Shown: positions 7,630 through 15,940 of the stretch, piece by piece
Position numbering within the stretch: the first letter of the stretch is position 1
Layout: each line of letters begins with the position of its first letter
Assembly (NCBI GenBank): GCA_024682835.1
Contig: JAIKYU010000150.1
Span: 1 to 54,779, forward strand
DNA length: 54,779 bases
DNA from: Lachnospiraceae bacterium
GTDB lineage: Bacteria; Bacillota; Clostridia; Lachnospirales; Lachnospiraceae
Direction: 5' to 3'
Translations under genes and position numbers: made by a program
The notes under the pieces: model-generated
Seen by the model: the letters and a program-made list of their open reading frames with translations, nothing else
Databases searched by the model: none
What the model was told of the DNA's origin: nothing

Positions 7630-9590
7630 GTATGAAGAAGATAGCCGTCTTTCTTGACAACGCCTCCAATCATGCGATTTATTCGCGGATTTCCGGGCTT
7701 TTCCGGACAATCTATGAAATGGAACAGGATATCGCGATTTATCTGTATCGAAGCAGAGGCACCTGGAAATTTGACGAGGAATACAATCACGGGGAATACA
7801 ACATCTTCAGTCTTCCGGATCTGGATGAATTCGACGGGTTTGTTGTGATTTTCAATGACCTGTCTGCGGAGCGGTCGGAGTTTTCCGGCTGGAGGGCCTG
7901 TACCGAGGTGATCAGACGGATCAGAGAGACCGGGAAGCCCGCGATCTCTATCGGATCAAAGATTGAAGGGATGGCGCACGTCGGAATCGACAACTACACC
8001 TCCATGCTGGGCATCTTCAAGCACATGGTGGAAATGCACCGTTGCCGGTCCTTCTGGTTTATGATGGGACCTGAACGCCATCGGGAAAGCCAGCTTCGCG
8101 CGCAGGCAATCAAAAAGTACCTCGCCGGCTGGGACAACAGGGATTACAGTGAGTATTTCTTCTTTGACAGCTTCAACCCCTCCTGCGGAGAAAACGGATT
8201 CCGGTATTTTTACGACAAATACGGGACGATTCCGGACGCGATCATCTGCGCCAATGACCACATTGCGATCGGCGCCTGTACAGAGGCGGCAAGGCATGGC
8301 TTTCAATGTCCCCGGGATTATCTGCTGACAGGCTTTGACCATATCGACATAGCGAGTTTTCACACGCCGACCCTCACGACGATTGACCAGAACTGGTCGG
8401 AGCTGGGAAAGGTGTGTATCGATTTCCTCAATGCCAGATGGGCGGGCGAGGAATTCCCGGAGAGTACGGTAGTCTATACCAAGCTGATCCGAGGACAGAG
8501 TTGCGGCTGTGTAAGCGATACATCTGATGAAGCCGCTGAGCTGATCAACACGTTTATCCGCCAGAATATGGAGACGGAGAGCTTTAACAGACGCCTCATC
8601 CGCCTGGAAAACGATCTGATGAGCTGCGAGTCCGTGCGCGCGATCGGCGAGGTGTTTGCACCGATGCTGGCCTATCTGCATTGTGATGCGCTCTATCTGG
8701 TGCTGGACAGACGGTTTTATTCCGAACGGGAGCAGGCGGGATTGCTGAAGGACGGAATAAACGGAATACAGTCTCTGGACAGTCAGTTTCTGCGGGATGG
8801 ATATCCCCCCGAAATGATGCTTGCCTTTGGCTGTGAGGGCGACCGCGTGACCATGGCGGATGTGCCGGCGGACCGGCTTTACGAAATGGAAGCCTCAATC
8901 CCCGCGCCGAAGGACAGCCTGTTTCTTCCGGTTCATTTCGGGGATCGGGCAGCGGGCTATATGGTGCTGTGCCATGCGGAGTATCTGATCCGCAGTCCCT
9001 ACTTCGTGCGCGGAATACAGATGCTGCTCAGTGCCATAGAGAATTTCTACATTCGCAACCGGCTGCGCGGAGCCAACAGGCTTCTTTCCCGTGCCTCCAT
9101 CACGGACACCATGACCGGATTCTATAACCGGATGGGATTCCGTGAGGTCGGGGAGAGTTTTTTCCGCACCCGTCAGAACAACGGCAGGGGCATGGCAATC
9201 CTTTTTGCGGATATGAACGGGATGAAGCAGTACAATGACCGGTACGGTCACACCTGCGGCGATCAGGCGATCCTTGCGGTCACGCAGGCTATTCGCCGGG
9301 TCTCCCCGCCGGAGTCCGTCGTGGCGAGAATGGGCGGGGATGAATTCCTGATCATGCTGGACGAAACGGACGAGGAGCGCCTGCAGCAGATGATTGTCGA
9401 CATTCGAAGCGAGATACCGAAGACGGAGGCCGCGGGAAAGCTTCCCTATCCGCCGACGATGAGCATCGGGCTGGTGATTGTCGACGGGCAGGGGGATCGT
9501 TCGCTGGATGAGTATGTGAAACTGTCTGATGAGCGTATGTATGAGGAAAAGCGCATGTTCAAGGAGCGGTCGCGCGCGGATAAAGCGTAA
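7626..9590 (+). CDS. diguanylate cyclase with LacI-type periplasmic-binding sensor domain
   Basis: A 654-residue cytoplasmic protein. Residues about 4-290 form a type 1 periplasmic-binding-protein fold like the ligand domain of LacI/GalR regulators (AVFLDNASNHAIYSRISG at the start, PDAIICANDHIAIGACTEAARHG, LLTGFDHIDIA), but no helix-turn-helix precedes it. A middle region of about 310-480 looks GAF-like. The C-terminal GGDEF domain (about 485-650) has an intact GGDEF signature at 570-574. It would make c-di-GMP in response to a small molecule, probably a sugar. ATG 7626 overlaps the esterase stop; a second ATG at 7632 is possible. It appears to be in one operon with the esterase, and a terminator follows at 9607-9639. 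Confidence 0.92.
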   Translation: MSMKKIAVFLDNASNHAIYSRISGLFRTIYEMEQDIAIYLYRSRGTWKFDEEYNHGEYNIFSLPDLDEFDGFVVIFNDLSAERSEFSGWRACTEVIRRIRETGKPAISIGSKIEGMAHVGIDNYTSMLGIFKHMVEMHRCRSFWFMMGPERHRESQLRAQAIKKYLAGWDNRDYSEYFFFDSFNPSCGENGFRYFYDKYGTIPDAIICANDHIAIGACTEAARHGFQCPRDYLLTGFDHIDIASFHTPTLTTIDQNWSELGKVCIDFLNARWAGEEFPESTVVYTKLIRGQSCGCVSDTSDEAAELINTFIRQNMETESFNRRLIRLENDLMSCESVRAIGEVFAPMLAYLHCDALYLVLDRRFYSEREQAGLLKDGINGIQSLDSQFLRDGYPPEMMLAFGCEGDRVTMADVPADRLYEMEASIPAPKDSLFLPVHFGDRAAGYMVLCHAEYLIRSPYFVRGIQMLLSAIENFYIRNRLRGANRLLSRASITDTMTGFYNRMGFREVGESFFRTRQNNGRGMAILFADMNGMKQYNDRYGHTCGDQAILAVTQAIRRVSPPESVVARMGGDEFLIMLDETDEERLQQMIVDIRSEIPKTEAAGKLPYPPTMSIGLVIVDGQGDRSLDEYVKLSDERMYEEKRMFKERSRADKA

Positions 9591-9606
9591 TATGGATATG
9601 GAAGAG

Positions 9607-9639
9607 GCGGGGGTCTTGTTGCGAAGGCACCGCTTTTTT
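9607..9639 (+). terminator. Rho-independent terminator after the sensor cyclase
   Basis: GCGG-GG-GTCTT stem, GTTGCG loop, AAGGC-A-CCGC stem, then TTTTTT. It ends the esterase/cyclase operon. The T-run lies inside the spacer of the following promoter. Confidence 0.6.
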
Positions 9640-9647
9640 GTTATCAT
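9619..9647 (+). promoter_or_regulatory. promoter for the GPH symporter gene
   Basis: TTGCGA (9619-9624), a 17-base spacer, and TATCAT (9642-9647) preceded by TGT, an extended -10. The promoter overlaps the terminator hairpin and its T-run. Confidence 0.5.
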
Positions 9648-9745
9648 AGGATGTTGGGGTCAAAAGCGCATAAGGGAATCAGCGAATTCGGCGGTTTTCC
9701 TGTGTCGTGAACATAAAGGGATGCATGGCATATACGGGGTGGATG

Positions 9746-11143
9746 ATGAAAAAACTAAGTCTGCTTGAAAAAATCTCCTATGGTCTGGGGGCGGTCGGCA
9801 AGGACATGGTCTATATGCTTTCCGCGAGTTATATCCTGTATTATTACCAGGATCTTCTCGGCGTTCCTGCCTCCATGATGGGGCTGATTCTGCTGGTGGC
9901 AAGAATTTTCGATGCGTTCAACGATCCCATCATGGGTGTGCTGGTTGCCAAAACCAGAACCCGCTGGGGCAAGTTCAGACCCTGGCTTTTTGTCGGCACG
10001 ATCACGAATGCGGTGATTCTTTACCTGATGTTTGCCGCGCCGCCGGCCATGGATGTGGCCGGGATCACAGTGTATGCGGCCGTCACCTATATCCTCTGGG
10101 GAGTGACCTACACGATGATGGATATCCCGTACTGGTCCATGATTCCCGCCTTTACCGAGGGCGGAAAGGAGAGGGAGGGTCTGACCACGCTGGCAAGGAG
10201 CTGCGCCGGTGTCGGAAGTGCGATCATCACGATTGTGACGATGATGGCGGTTCACGCAATCGGCGGGGCGGATGAGGTAACGGGCTTTCGCTGGTTCACG
10301 CTGATTGTTGCCATTCTGTTTGTGGTGCTGATCACGATCACCTGTGTCAATGTGAAGGAGAAGGCGACAGTCAACATGGAATCCCCTTCCGTGGGACAGA
10401 TGTTCCGGGCGCTGATTCAAAACGATCAGGCGATGACCGTGGTGATTTCCATTGTGTTAATCAACTGTTCCATCTACACCACCTCGAATCTGGTCATCTA
10501 CTTCTTCAAATATGATTTCGGCGGAACGGGCTGGTTTAACAGCTACACCCTGTTCAACACCTTCGGCGGCGGCATGCAGATTCTGTCGATGATGCTGTTT
10601 TATCCGCTGCTCAGAAAATTCTTCACGAACATTAAAATCTTCTACATCAGTCTTGGAATGGCGATTGCGGGCTACGCGGCGCTTCTGTCCATCGCCTTTA
10701 CCTCCATGGACAATGTGGTGATCCTGTTTATTCCTGCATTCTTCATCTTCTCCGCCAACGGGATCTTAAGCGTCCTCACGACCGTTTTCCTGGCAAACAC
10801 CGTGGATTACGGCGAGTGGAAGAACAAGAGACGGGATGAATCCGTGATCTTTTCGATGCAGACCTTTGTCGTGAAGCTGGCCAGCGGCGTGGCGGTCTTT
10901 ATCGCATCCATTGCCCTGCAGATTTTCAATCTGAGCTCGGCGGAGACGACGGAGGCGGATAAGCTGATCGATTTTTCGGCTACAGTTTCCGCAAGCTCGC
11001 AGGTGGGGCTGCGCATGACCATGACGATTCTGCCCATCGCCGGATTGTTTGTTGCGATCCTCTGGTTTAAGAGGAGATTCATTCTGACGGAGGAAAAGGT
11101 GCAGGAGCTGGCGCAGCAGGTGAAAGCTGCCAGAGGGGACTGA
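9746..11143 (+). CDS. GPH family sugar:cation symporter (MelB-type)
   Basis: A membrane protein of about 465 residues with 12 predicted transmembrane helices, belonging to the glycoside-pentoside-hexuronide:cation symporter family. Family signatures are visible: SYGLGAVGKDMVY at the start, the D-x-x-N-D-P-x-M-G loop in FDAFNDPIMGVL followed by RTRWGKFRPW, and VDYGEWKNKRRDESV late in the protein. It would import a glycoside or oligosaccharide with Na+ or H+. The start is uncertain among ATG 9707, 9743 and 9746. I chose 9746 because GGGGTGG lies just upstream and the N-terminus (MKKLSLLEKISYG) then matches the family. Its context with an esterase and a sugar-sensor cyclase supports carbohydrate use. 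Confidence 0.9.
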   Translation: MKKLSLLEKISYGLGAVGKDMVYMLSASYILYYYQDLLGVPASMMGLILLVARIFDAFNDPIMGVLVAKTRTRWGKFRPWLFVGTITNAVILYLMFAAPPAMDVAGITVYAAVTYILWGVTYTMMDIPYWSMIPAFTEGGKEREGLTTLARSCAGVGSAIITIVTMMAVHAIGGADEVTGFRWFTLIVAILFVVLITITCVNVKEKATVNMESPSVGQMFRALIQNDQAMTVVISIVLINCSIYTTSNLVIYFFKYDFGGTGWFNSYTLFNTFGGGMQILSMMLFYPLLRKFFTNIKIFYISLGMAIAGYAALLSIAFTSMDNVVILFIPAFFIFSANGILSVLTTVFLANTVDYGEWKNKRRDESVIFSMQTFVVKLASGVAVFIASIALQIFNLSSAETTEADKLIDFSATVSASSQVGLRMTMTILPIAGLFVAILWFKRRFILTEEKVQELAQQVKAARGD

Positions 11144-11264
11144 TGCCGTCTGTGAAAGCAATCGGTAATCGTTGACAAGGGGAACGGGGATGTGCCGGAG
11201 CTTTCCGACGCTTCCGTAACAGGTGCGCGCGGGCAGAGGAGTCCGCAGAACAAAGGGAGGTTTT

Positions 11265-14200
11265 ATGCCGCAGAGAAATGATATCCACAAGGTGCTGATC
11301 ATCGGTTCCGGTCCCATTGTGATCGGCCAGGCGTGCGAGTTTGATTATTCCGGCACACAGGCGTGCAAGGCTCTGCGGTCGCTGGGCTACGAGATCGTGC
11401 TCGTCAACTCAAATCCGGCAACGATCATGACGGACCCGGAGATGGCGGACCACACGTATATTGAGCCGTTAAACGCGGAGCGTGTCGCCGCAGTCATCGA
11501 AAAGGAGCGGCCGGACGCGCTGCTTCCGAATCTGGGCGGGCAGTCTGGATTGAATCTCGCTTCGGAGCTATATAAAAAAGGCATTCTGGACATGTACGGG
11601 GTCAAGGTGATCGGCGTGCAGGTGGATGCCATTGAGCGCGGCGAGGATCGCGTGGAATTCAAGAAGACCATGGATGCGCTGGGGATCGGCATGGCGAGGA
11701 GCGAGGTGGCCTACAGTGTCGAGGAAGCCTTAAAGATCGCGGATCAGCTTCACTATCCGGTGGTGCTGAGACCTGCCTACACGATGGGCGGCACAGGCGG
11801 CGGACTGGTGTACAACCGTGAAGAATTAAAGACCGTGTGCGAGCGTGGGCTGCAGGCCTCTCTGATTCACCAGGTGCTGGTGGAGGAGTCCATTCTCGGC
11901 TGGGAGGAGCTTGAACTGGAGGTGGTCCGCGACAGGGAAAACAACATGATCACGGTCTGCTTCATCGAAAACGTGGATCCGGTTGGGGTCCACACCGGGG
12001 ACTCCTTCTGTACGGCTCCCATGCTCACGATTGATGACGAGCTGCAAAAGGAACTGCAGCGGCAGGCTTACGCGATTGTCGAGCACATCGGCGTCATCGG
12101 CGGGACGAATGTTCAGTTTGCACATGATCCCGTGAGCGGACGGGTGATCGTAATTGAGATCAATCCGCGGACTTCACGTTCTTCGGCGCTGGCCTCCAAG
12201 GCGACGGGCTTTCCCATCGCACTGGTCTCGGCCAAGCTTGCCACGGGCCTGACGCTCGCGGAGCTGACGGATTCCCGCTTCGGAACGCTGGATCATTATG
12301 TTCCGAACGGCGATTTTGTCGTCGTGAAGTTTTCCCGCTGGGCATTTGAAAAGTTCCACGGGGTTGAGGATCGGCTGGGAACGCAGATGCGTGCGGTCGG
12401 CGAGGTGATGAGCATCGGTAAAAACTACAAAGAGGCCTTCCAGAAGGCGATCCGCTCTCTGGAAAAGGATCGTTACGGTCTGGGCTTTGTAAAGGATTAC
12501 CATGAGAAATCGGTTGAGGAGCTCAAGCGTCTGCTGATTGACGTGAGCTCGGAGCGTCACTTTATTCTCTATGAGGCACTGCGAAAGGGAATGACGGTCG
12601 ATGAACTGTTTGAGATCACGAAGGTGAAGCGTTACTTCCTCGAGCAGATGAAGGAGCTTGTGGAGGAGGAGAATACGCTACTTACGCACAAAGGGAGCGT
12701 GCCGCCGGATGATTTGCTTATCAAGGCCAAACGGGACGGATTTTCGGACCGCTATCTGGCGCTGATTCTCGGGGTGCCGGAGGATGATATCCGCAACCGC
12801 CGGGAAGCGCTCGGCGTGACGGAAACCTGGGATTCGGTGCACGTCTCCGGCACTCAGGACAGTGTCTATTACTATTCCACCTATCAGCCGTCAAATAAGG
12901 CGAAAGTGCAGGAGACGGACGAAAAACGCCGCATCATGATTCTGGGCGGCGGTCCGAACCGGATCGGACAGGGAATCGAGTTTGACTACTGCTGTGTCCA
13001 TGCAGCGAAATCCCTCAAAGCGCTCGGCTTTGAAACCATCATTGTCAACTGCAATCCGGAGACGGTTTCCACGGACTATGATACCTCCGACAAGCTGTAC
13101 TTTGAGCCCTTGACCCTGGAGGACGTCCTCGCGATTTACCGTCAGGAGAAGCCGATGGGCGTCATTGCGCAGTTCGGCGGACAGACGCCGCTCAATCTTG
13201 CTTCCAAACTGGAAAAGGAGGGGGTGCGGATTCTCGGCACGACACCGGAGGTGATCGATCTGGCTGAGGATCGCGACCGGTTCCGAAAGGTGATGGATAA
13301 GCTTGGCATCCCGATGCCGGAGGCCGGCATGGCGACGACCGTCGAGGAGGCCAAGGCGGTCGCCGGACGGATCGGTTACCCGGTGATGGTCCGGCCCTCC
13401 TACGTGCTGGGTGGCCGCGGCATGGAGGTCGTCCGTGACGAGACGGCAATTGAGGAATATATGCGCGCGGCAGTCGGGGTGACACCGGACAGACCGATTC
13501 TGATCGACCGCTTTCTGCACCATGCGCTCGAATGCGAGGCGGACGCGATCTGCGACGGGGTCAATGCGTATGTCCCCGCGGTGATGGAGCATATCGAACT
13601 GGCGGGTATCCACAGCGGCGACAGTGCCTGTATTCTCCCCTCCAGGCATATCCCGGAGGATCTGCTGCAGACAATCCGCGAATACACAAAGAAGATCGCA
13701 GTGGAAATGCACGTCGTCGGTCTCATGAACATGCAGTATGCGATTGAGGACGGGAAGGTGTATGTGCTGGAAGCCAATCCGCGCGCTTCCAGGACGGTTC
13801 CGCTTGTGTCCAAGGTCTGCGGCATCCGTATGGTACCGCTGGCGGTCGAGATCATAACGAGTGCGCTGACAGGAAAGGCATCTCCCATAAGCGGCCTGGG
13901 AGAAAGAAAGATTCCGTATTACGGTGTCAAGGAAGCGGTCTTCCCCTTCAACATGTTCCCGGAGGTAGATCCGGTTCTGGGCCCCGAGATGCGCTCTACC
14001 GGCGAGGTGCTGGGCATTGCAAAGTCTACCGGTGAGGCATTTTTCAAGGCAGAGGAGGCTGCGAAATCCACGCTGCCGACGGAAGGAGCGGTGCTTATTT
14101 CCGTCAATGCCGAGGACAAGCCGGAAGCGGCGGAGCTGGCGAAACGCTTCCATGAGGACGGTTTTTCCATCCTGGCGACAGGCAGGACCTGCGATCTGAT

Positions 14201-14495
14201 TGAGGCCTCGGGCGTACCCGTCGTCCGGGTAAAGAAGAGCTACGAGGGAAGACCGAATGTGCAGGACATGATCACCAACGGAGAAATTGCGCTGATCATT
14301 AATTCGCCCGTCGGAAGGGATGCGGAGCATGATGACAGTTACCTGAGAAAATCAGCCATCAAAGCCCGTATTCCCTATGTGACGACTATGGCTGCCGGAT
14401 TTGCTGCGGAGGAGGGAATCCGGCAGGTCAGATCCGCGGCGGCATCTCCGATCTATTCACTCCAGGAGTGGCACGGAATGATCGCATGTGATTGA
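11265..14495 (+). CDS. carB: carbamoyl-phosphate synthase large chain
   Basis: A 1076-residue protein of full family length. It forms carbamoyl phosphate from bicarbonate, ammonia (from glutamine through CarA) and two ATP, feeding pyrimidine and arginine synthesis. The two homologous ATP-grasp halves are evident: IIGSGPIVIGQACEFDYSG near the N-terminus, with the matching ILGGGPNRIGQGIEFDYCC at about residue 560. Oligomerisation and allosteric (MGS-like) regions follow, ending near GEIALIINSPVG. The start at 11265 has GGGAGG 6 bases upstream; the frame is open a little further 5'. No carA gene lies beside it, so the small subunit must be elsewhere. The next gene is a purine permease with its own promoter. 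Confidence 0.97.
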   Translation: MPQRNDIHKVLIIGSGPIVIGQACEFDYSGTQACKALRSLGYEIVLVNSNPATIMTDPEMADHTYIEPLNAERVAAVIEKERPDALLPNLGGQSGLNLASELYKKGILDMYGVKVIGVQVDAIERGEDRVEFKKTMDALGIGMARSEVAYSVEEALKIADQLHYPVVLRPAYTMGGTGGGLVYNREELKTVCERGLQASLIHQVLVEESILGWEELELEVVRDRENNMITVCFIENVDPVGVHTGDSFCTAPMLTIDDELQKELQRQAYAIVEHIGVIGGTNVQFAHDPVSGRVIVIEINPRTSRSSALASKATGFPIALVSAKLATGLTLAELTDSRFGTLDHYVPNGDFVVVKFSRWAFEKFHGVEDRLGTQMRAVGEVMSIGKNYKEAFQKAIRSLEKDRYGLGFVKDYHEKSVEELKRLLIDVSSERHFILYEALRKGMTVDELFEITKVKRYFLEQMKELVEEENTLLTHKGSVPPDDLLIKAKRDGFSDRYLALILGVPEDDIRNRREALGVTETWDSVHVSGTQDSVYYYSTYQPSNKAKVQETDEKRRIMILGGGPNRIGQGIEFDYCCVHAAKSLKALGFETIIVNCNPETVSTDYDTSDKLYFEPLTLEDVLAIYRQEKPMGVIAQFGGQTPLNLASKLEKEGVRILGTTPEVIDLAEDRDRFRKVMDKLGIPMPEAGMATTVEEAKAVAGRIGYPVMVRPSYVLGGRGMEVVRDETAIEEYMRAAVGVTPDRPILIDRFLHHALECEADAICDGVNAYVPAVMEHIELAGIHSGDSACILPSRHIPEDLLQTIREYTKKIAVEMHVVGLMNMQYAIEDGKVYVLEANPRASRTVPLVSKVCGIRMVPLAVEIITSALTGKASPISGLGERKIPYYGVKEAVFPFNMFPEVDPVLGPEMRSTGEVLGIAKSTGEAFFKAEEAAKSTLPTEGAVLISVNAEDKPEAAELAKRFHEDGFSILATGRTCDLIEASGVPVVRVKKSYEGRPNVQDMITNGEIALIINSPVGRDAEHDDSYLRKSAIKARIPYVTTMAAGFAAEEGIRQVRSAAASPIYSLQEWHGMIACD

Positions 14496-14519
14496 CAAAA
14501 CCGGAAAAAGGTCTATTAT
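14492..14519 (+). promoter_or_regulatory. sigma-A type promoter for the purine permease
   Basis: TTGACA (14492-14497), a 16-base spacer and TATTAT (14514-14519). The -35 hexamer overlaps the carB stop codon. The leader to ATG 14563 is about 35 bases. Confidence 0.65.
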
Positions 14520-14562
14520 TTGATATGTTGTTTATTCTTAAATATATGCAGGAGGGAGAGTT

Positions 14563-15933
14563 ATGTTTGAGAAGTGGTTTCATTTAAAAGAGCACGGAAC
14601 CGATGTGCGCACGGAGGTGGTCGCCGGCATGACGACCTTCCTGTCGATGGCTTACATCCTGGCAGTCAATCCGAATATCCTGAGTGCCGGGGGCATGAAC
14701 CGGAGCGGCGTGTTCGTGGCAACCGCGATCGCGTCGGCGATAGCGACTTTCGTCATGGCTTTTCTTGCCAACTATCCGATCGCGCTGTCTGCGGGTCTTG
14801 GCTTGAACGCCTATTTTGCCTACACGGTGTGCCTGGGCGAGCTGGGCGGGGATGCCAATGCATTCCGTGTCGCCCTGACCGCGGTTTTCGTCGAGGGCCT
14901 CATCTTCATCCTGCTTTCCCTGTTTAAGGTGCGGGAGGAGATCATCAACGGCATTCCCTCCAATCTGAAGAACGGCATCACCGTCGGAATCGGTCTGTTC
15001 ATCGGCTTCATCGGTCTGCGCGGTGCCAACATCGTCATCCCGAGCGGCTCTACGACGGTTGAGCTGGGCAATTTCAGGGATCCCGGCATGACGCTGGCTC
15101 TGATCGGTTTCCTGATCATCCTTGTGCTTGCCTATTATAAGGTCAAGGGCGCGGTGCTGATCGGCATCCTGGCGACCTGGGTGCTGGGAATGATCGCACA
15201 GGCGGCCGGCTGGTATGTTGTGGATATCGAGGCAGGGGTTTACAGCGTGTTCCCGGATTTCTCACAGGGACTGAATCTCGGCGGCATTTCGGAGACGGCT
15301 TTCAAGCTTGATTTCGCCTGGGTGGGAGCTCACTTCATCCAGTTCGTCGCCATTGTCTTTGCGTTCCTGTATGTGGATCTCTTTGACACGATCGGCACCG
15401 TCGTCGGTGTCGCTGACAAGGCGGGCCTTCTGGACAAGGATGGAAAGCTTCCCCGCGCCGGCAAGGTGCTGATGGCGGACGCAATCGGCACAACGGCGGG
15501 CGCTCTGCTTGGCACCTCCACGGTCACCTCGTTCGTCGAATCGAGCGCCGGTGTCGCAGAGGGCGGCAAGACAGGTCTCACCGCATTCACGACGGGCGTC
15601 ATGTTCCTTGTGGCGCTGGTGCTTTCACCGATCTTCCTGGCAATCCCCGGCTTTGCCACTGCGCCGGCTCTGATCTACGTCGGTATGCTGATGATCAGCT
15701 CTGCCAAAAACATTCATTTTGACGGAGAGGTCGCCGATGTGGCCGGTGCCTATATGGCGATCATCATGATGCCGCTGTCCTACTCCATCGCGACCGGTAT
15801 CATGTTCGCGGTGGTAACCTGGGTCATCATCAAGATCTTCGAGGGCAAGACCAAGGATGTGAGCCCGGTGATGTGGGTGGTCTTTGTGCTGTTCCTGTTG
15901 CGCATCATCACACTGGTGACCAATTTCCAGTAA
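14563..15933 (+). CDS. NCS2/AzgA-type purine permease
   Basis: A 456-residue membrane protein of the AzgA subfamily of nucleobase-cation symporters (PbuG/PbuO-like). It would import hypoxanthine, guanine or adenine. Family hallmarks are the N-terminal KEHGTDVRTEVVAGMTTFLSMAYILAVNP, the SAGLGLNAYFAY motif, FVDLFDTIGT-like (YVDLFDTIGTVVGVA) and the GTSTVTSFVESSAGVAEGG motif. About 12-14 hydrophobic segments are visible. AGGAGGGAG lies ideally before the ATG. The following lipoprotein gene begins only 7 bases after its stop. The exact purine cannot be read from sequence. Confidence 0.93.
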   Translation: MFEKWFHLKEHGTDVRTEVVAGMTTFLSMAYILAVNPNILSAGGMNRSGVFVATAIASAIATFVMAFLANYPIALSAGLGLNAYFAYTVCLGELGGDANAFRVALTAVFVEGLIFILLSLFKVREEIINGIPSNLKNGITVGIGLFIGFIGLRGANIVIPSGSTTVELGNFRDPGMTLALIGFLIILVLAYYKVKGAVLIGILATWVLGMIAQAAGWYVVDIEAGVYSVFPDFSQGLNLGGISETAFKLDFAWVGAHFIQFVAIVFAFLYVDLFDTIGTVVGVADKAGLLDKDGKLPRAGKVLMADAIGTTAGALLGTSTVTSFVESSAGVAEGGKTGLTAFTTGVMFLVALVLSPIFLAIPGFATAPALIYVGMLMISSAKNIHFDGEVADVAGAYMAIIMMPLSYSIATGIMFAVVTWVIIKIFEGKTKDVSPVMWVVFVLFLLRIITLVTNFQ

Positions 15934-15940
15934 ACCTTTT

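Noticed and set aside
11144-11264. TTGACA upstream of carB as a promoter
   Set aside because: No acceptable -10 hexamer is found at 15-19 bases downstream, and small inverted repeats there are only 4-5 bp.
12891-14330. Antisense open frame of 479 codons opposite carB
   Set aside because: It is a shadow of a highly conserved gene, with His/Arg-rich composition typical of antisense translation in this window.
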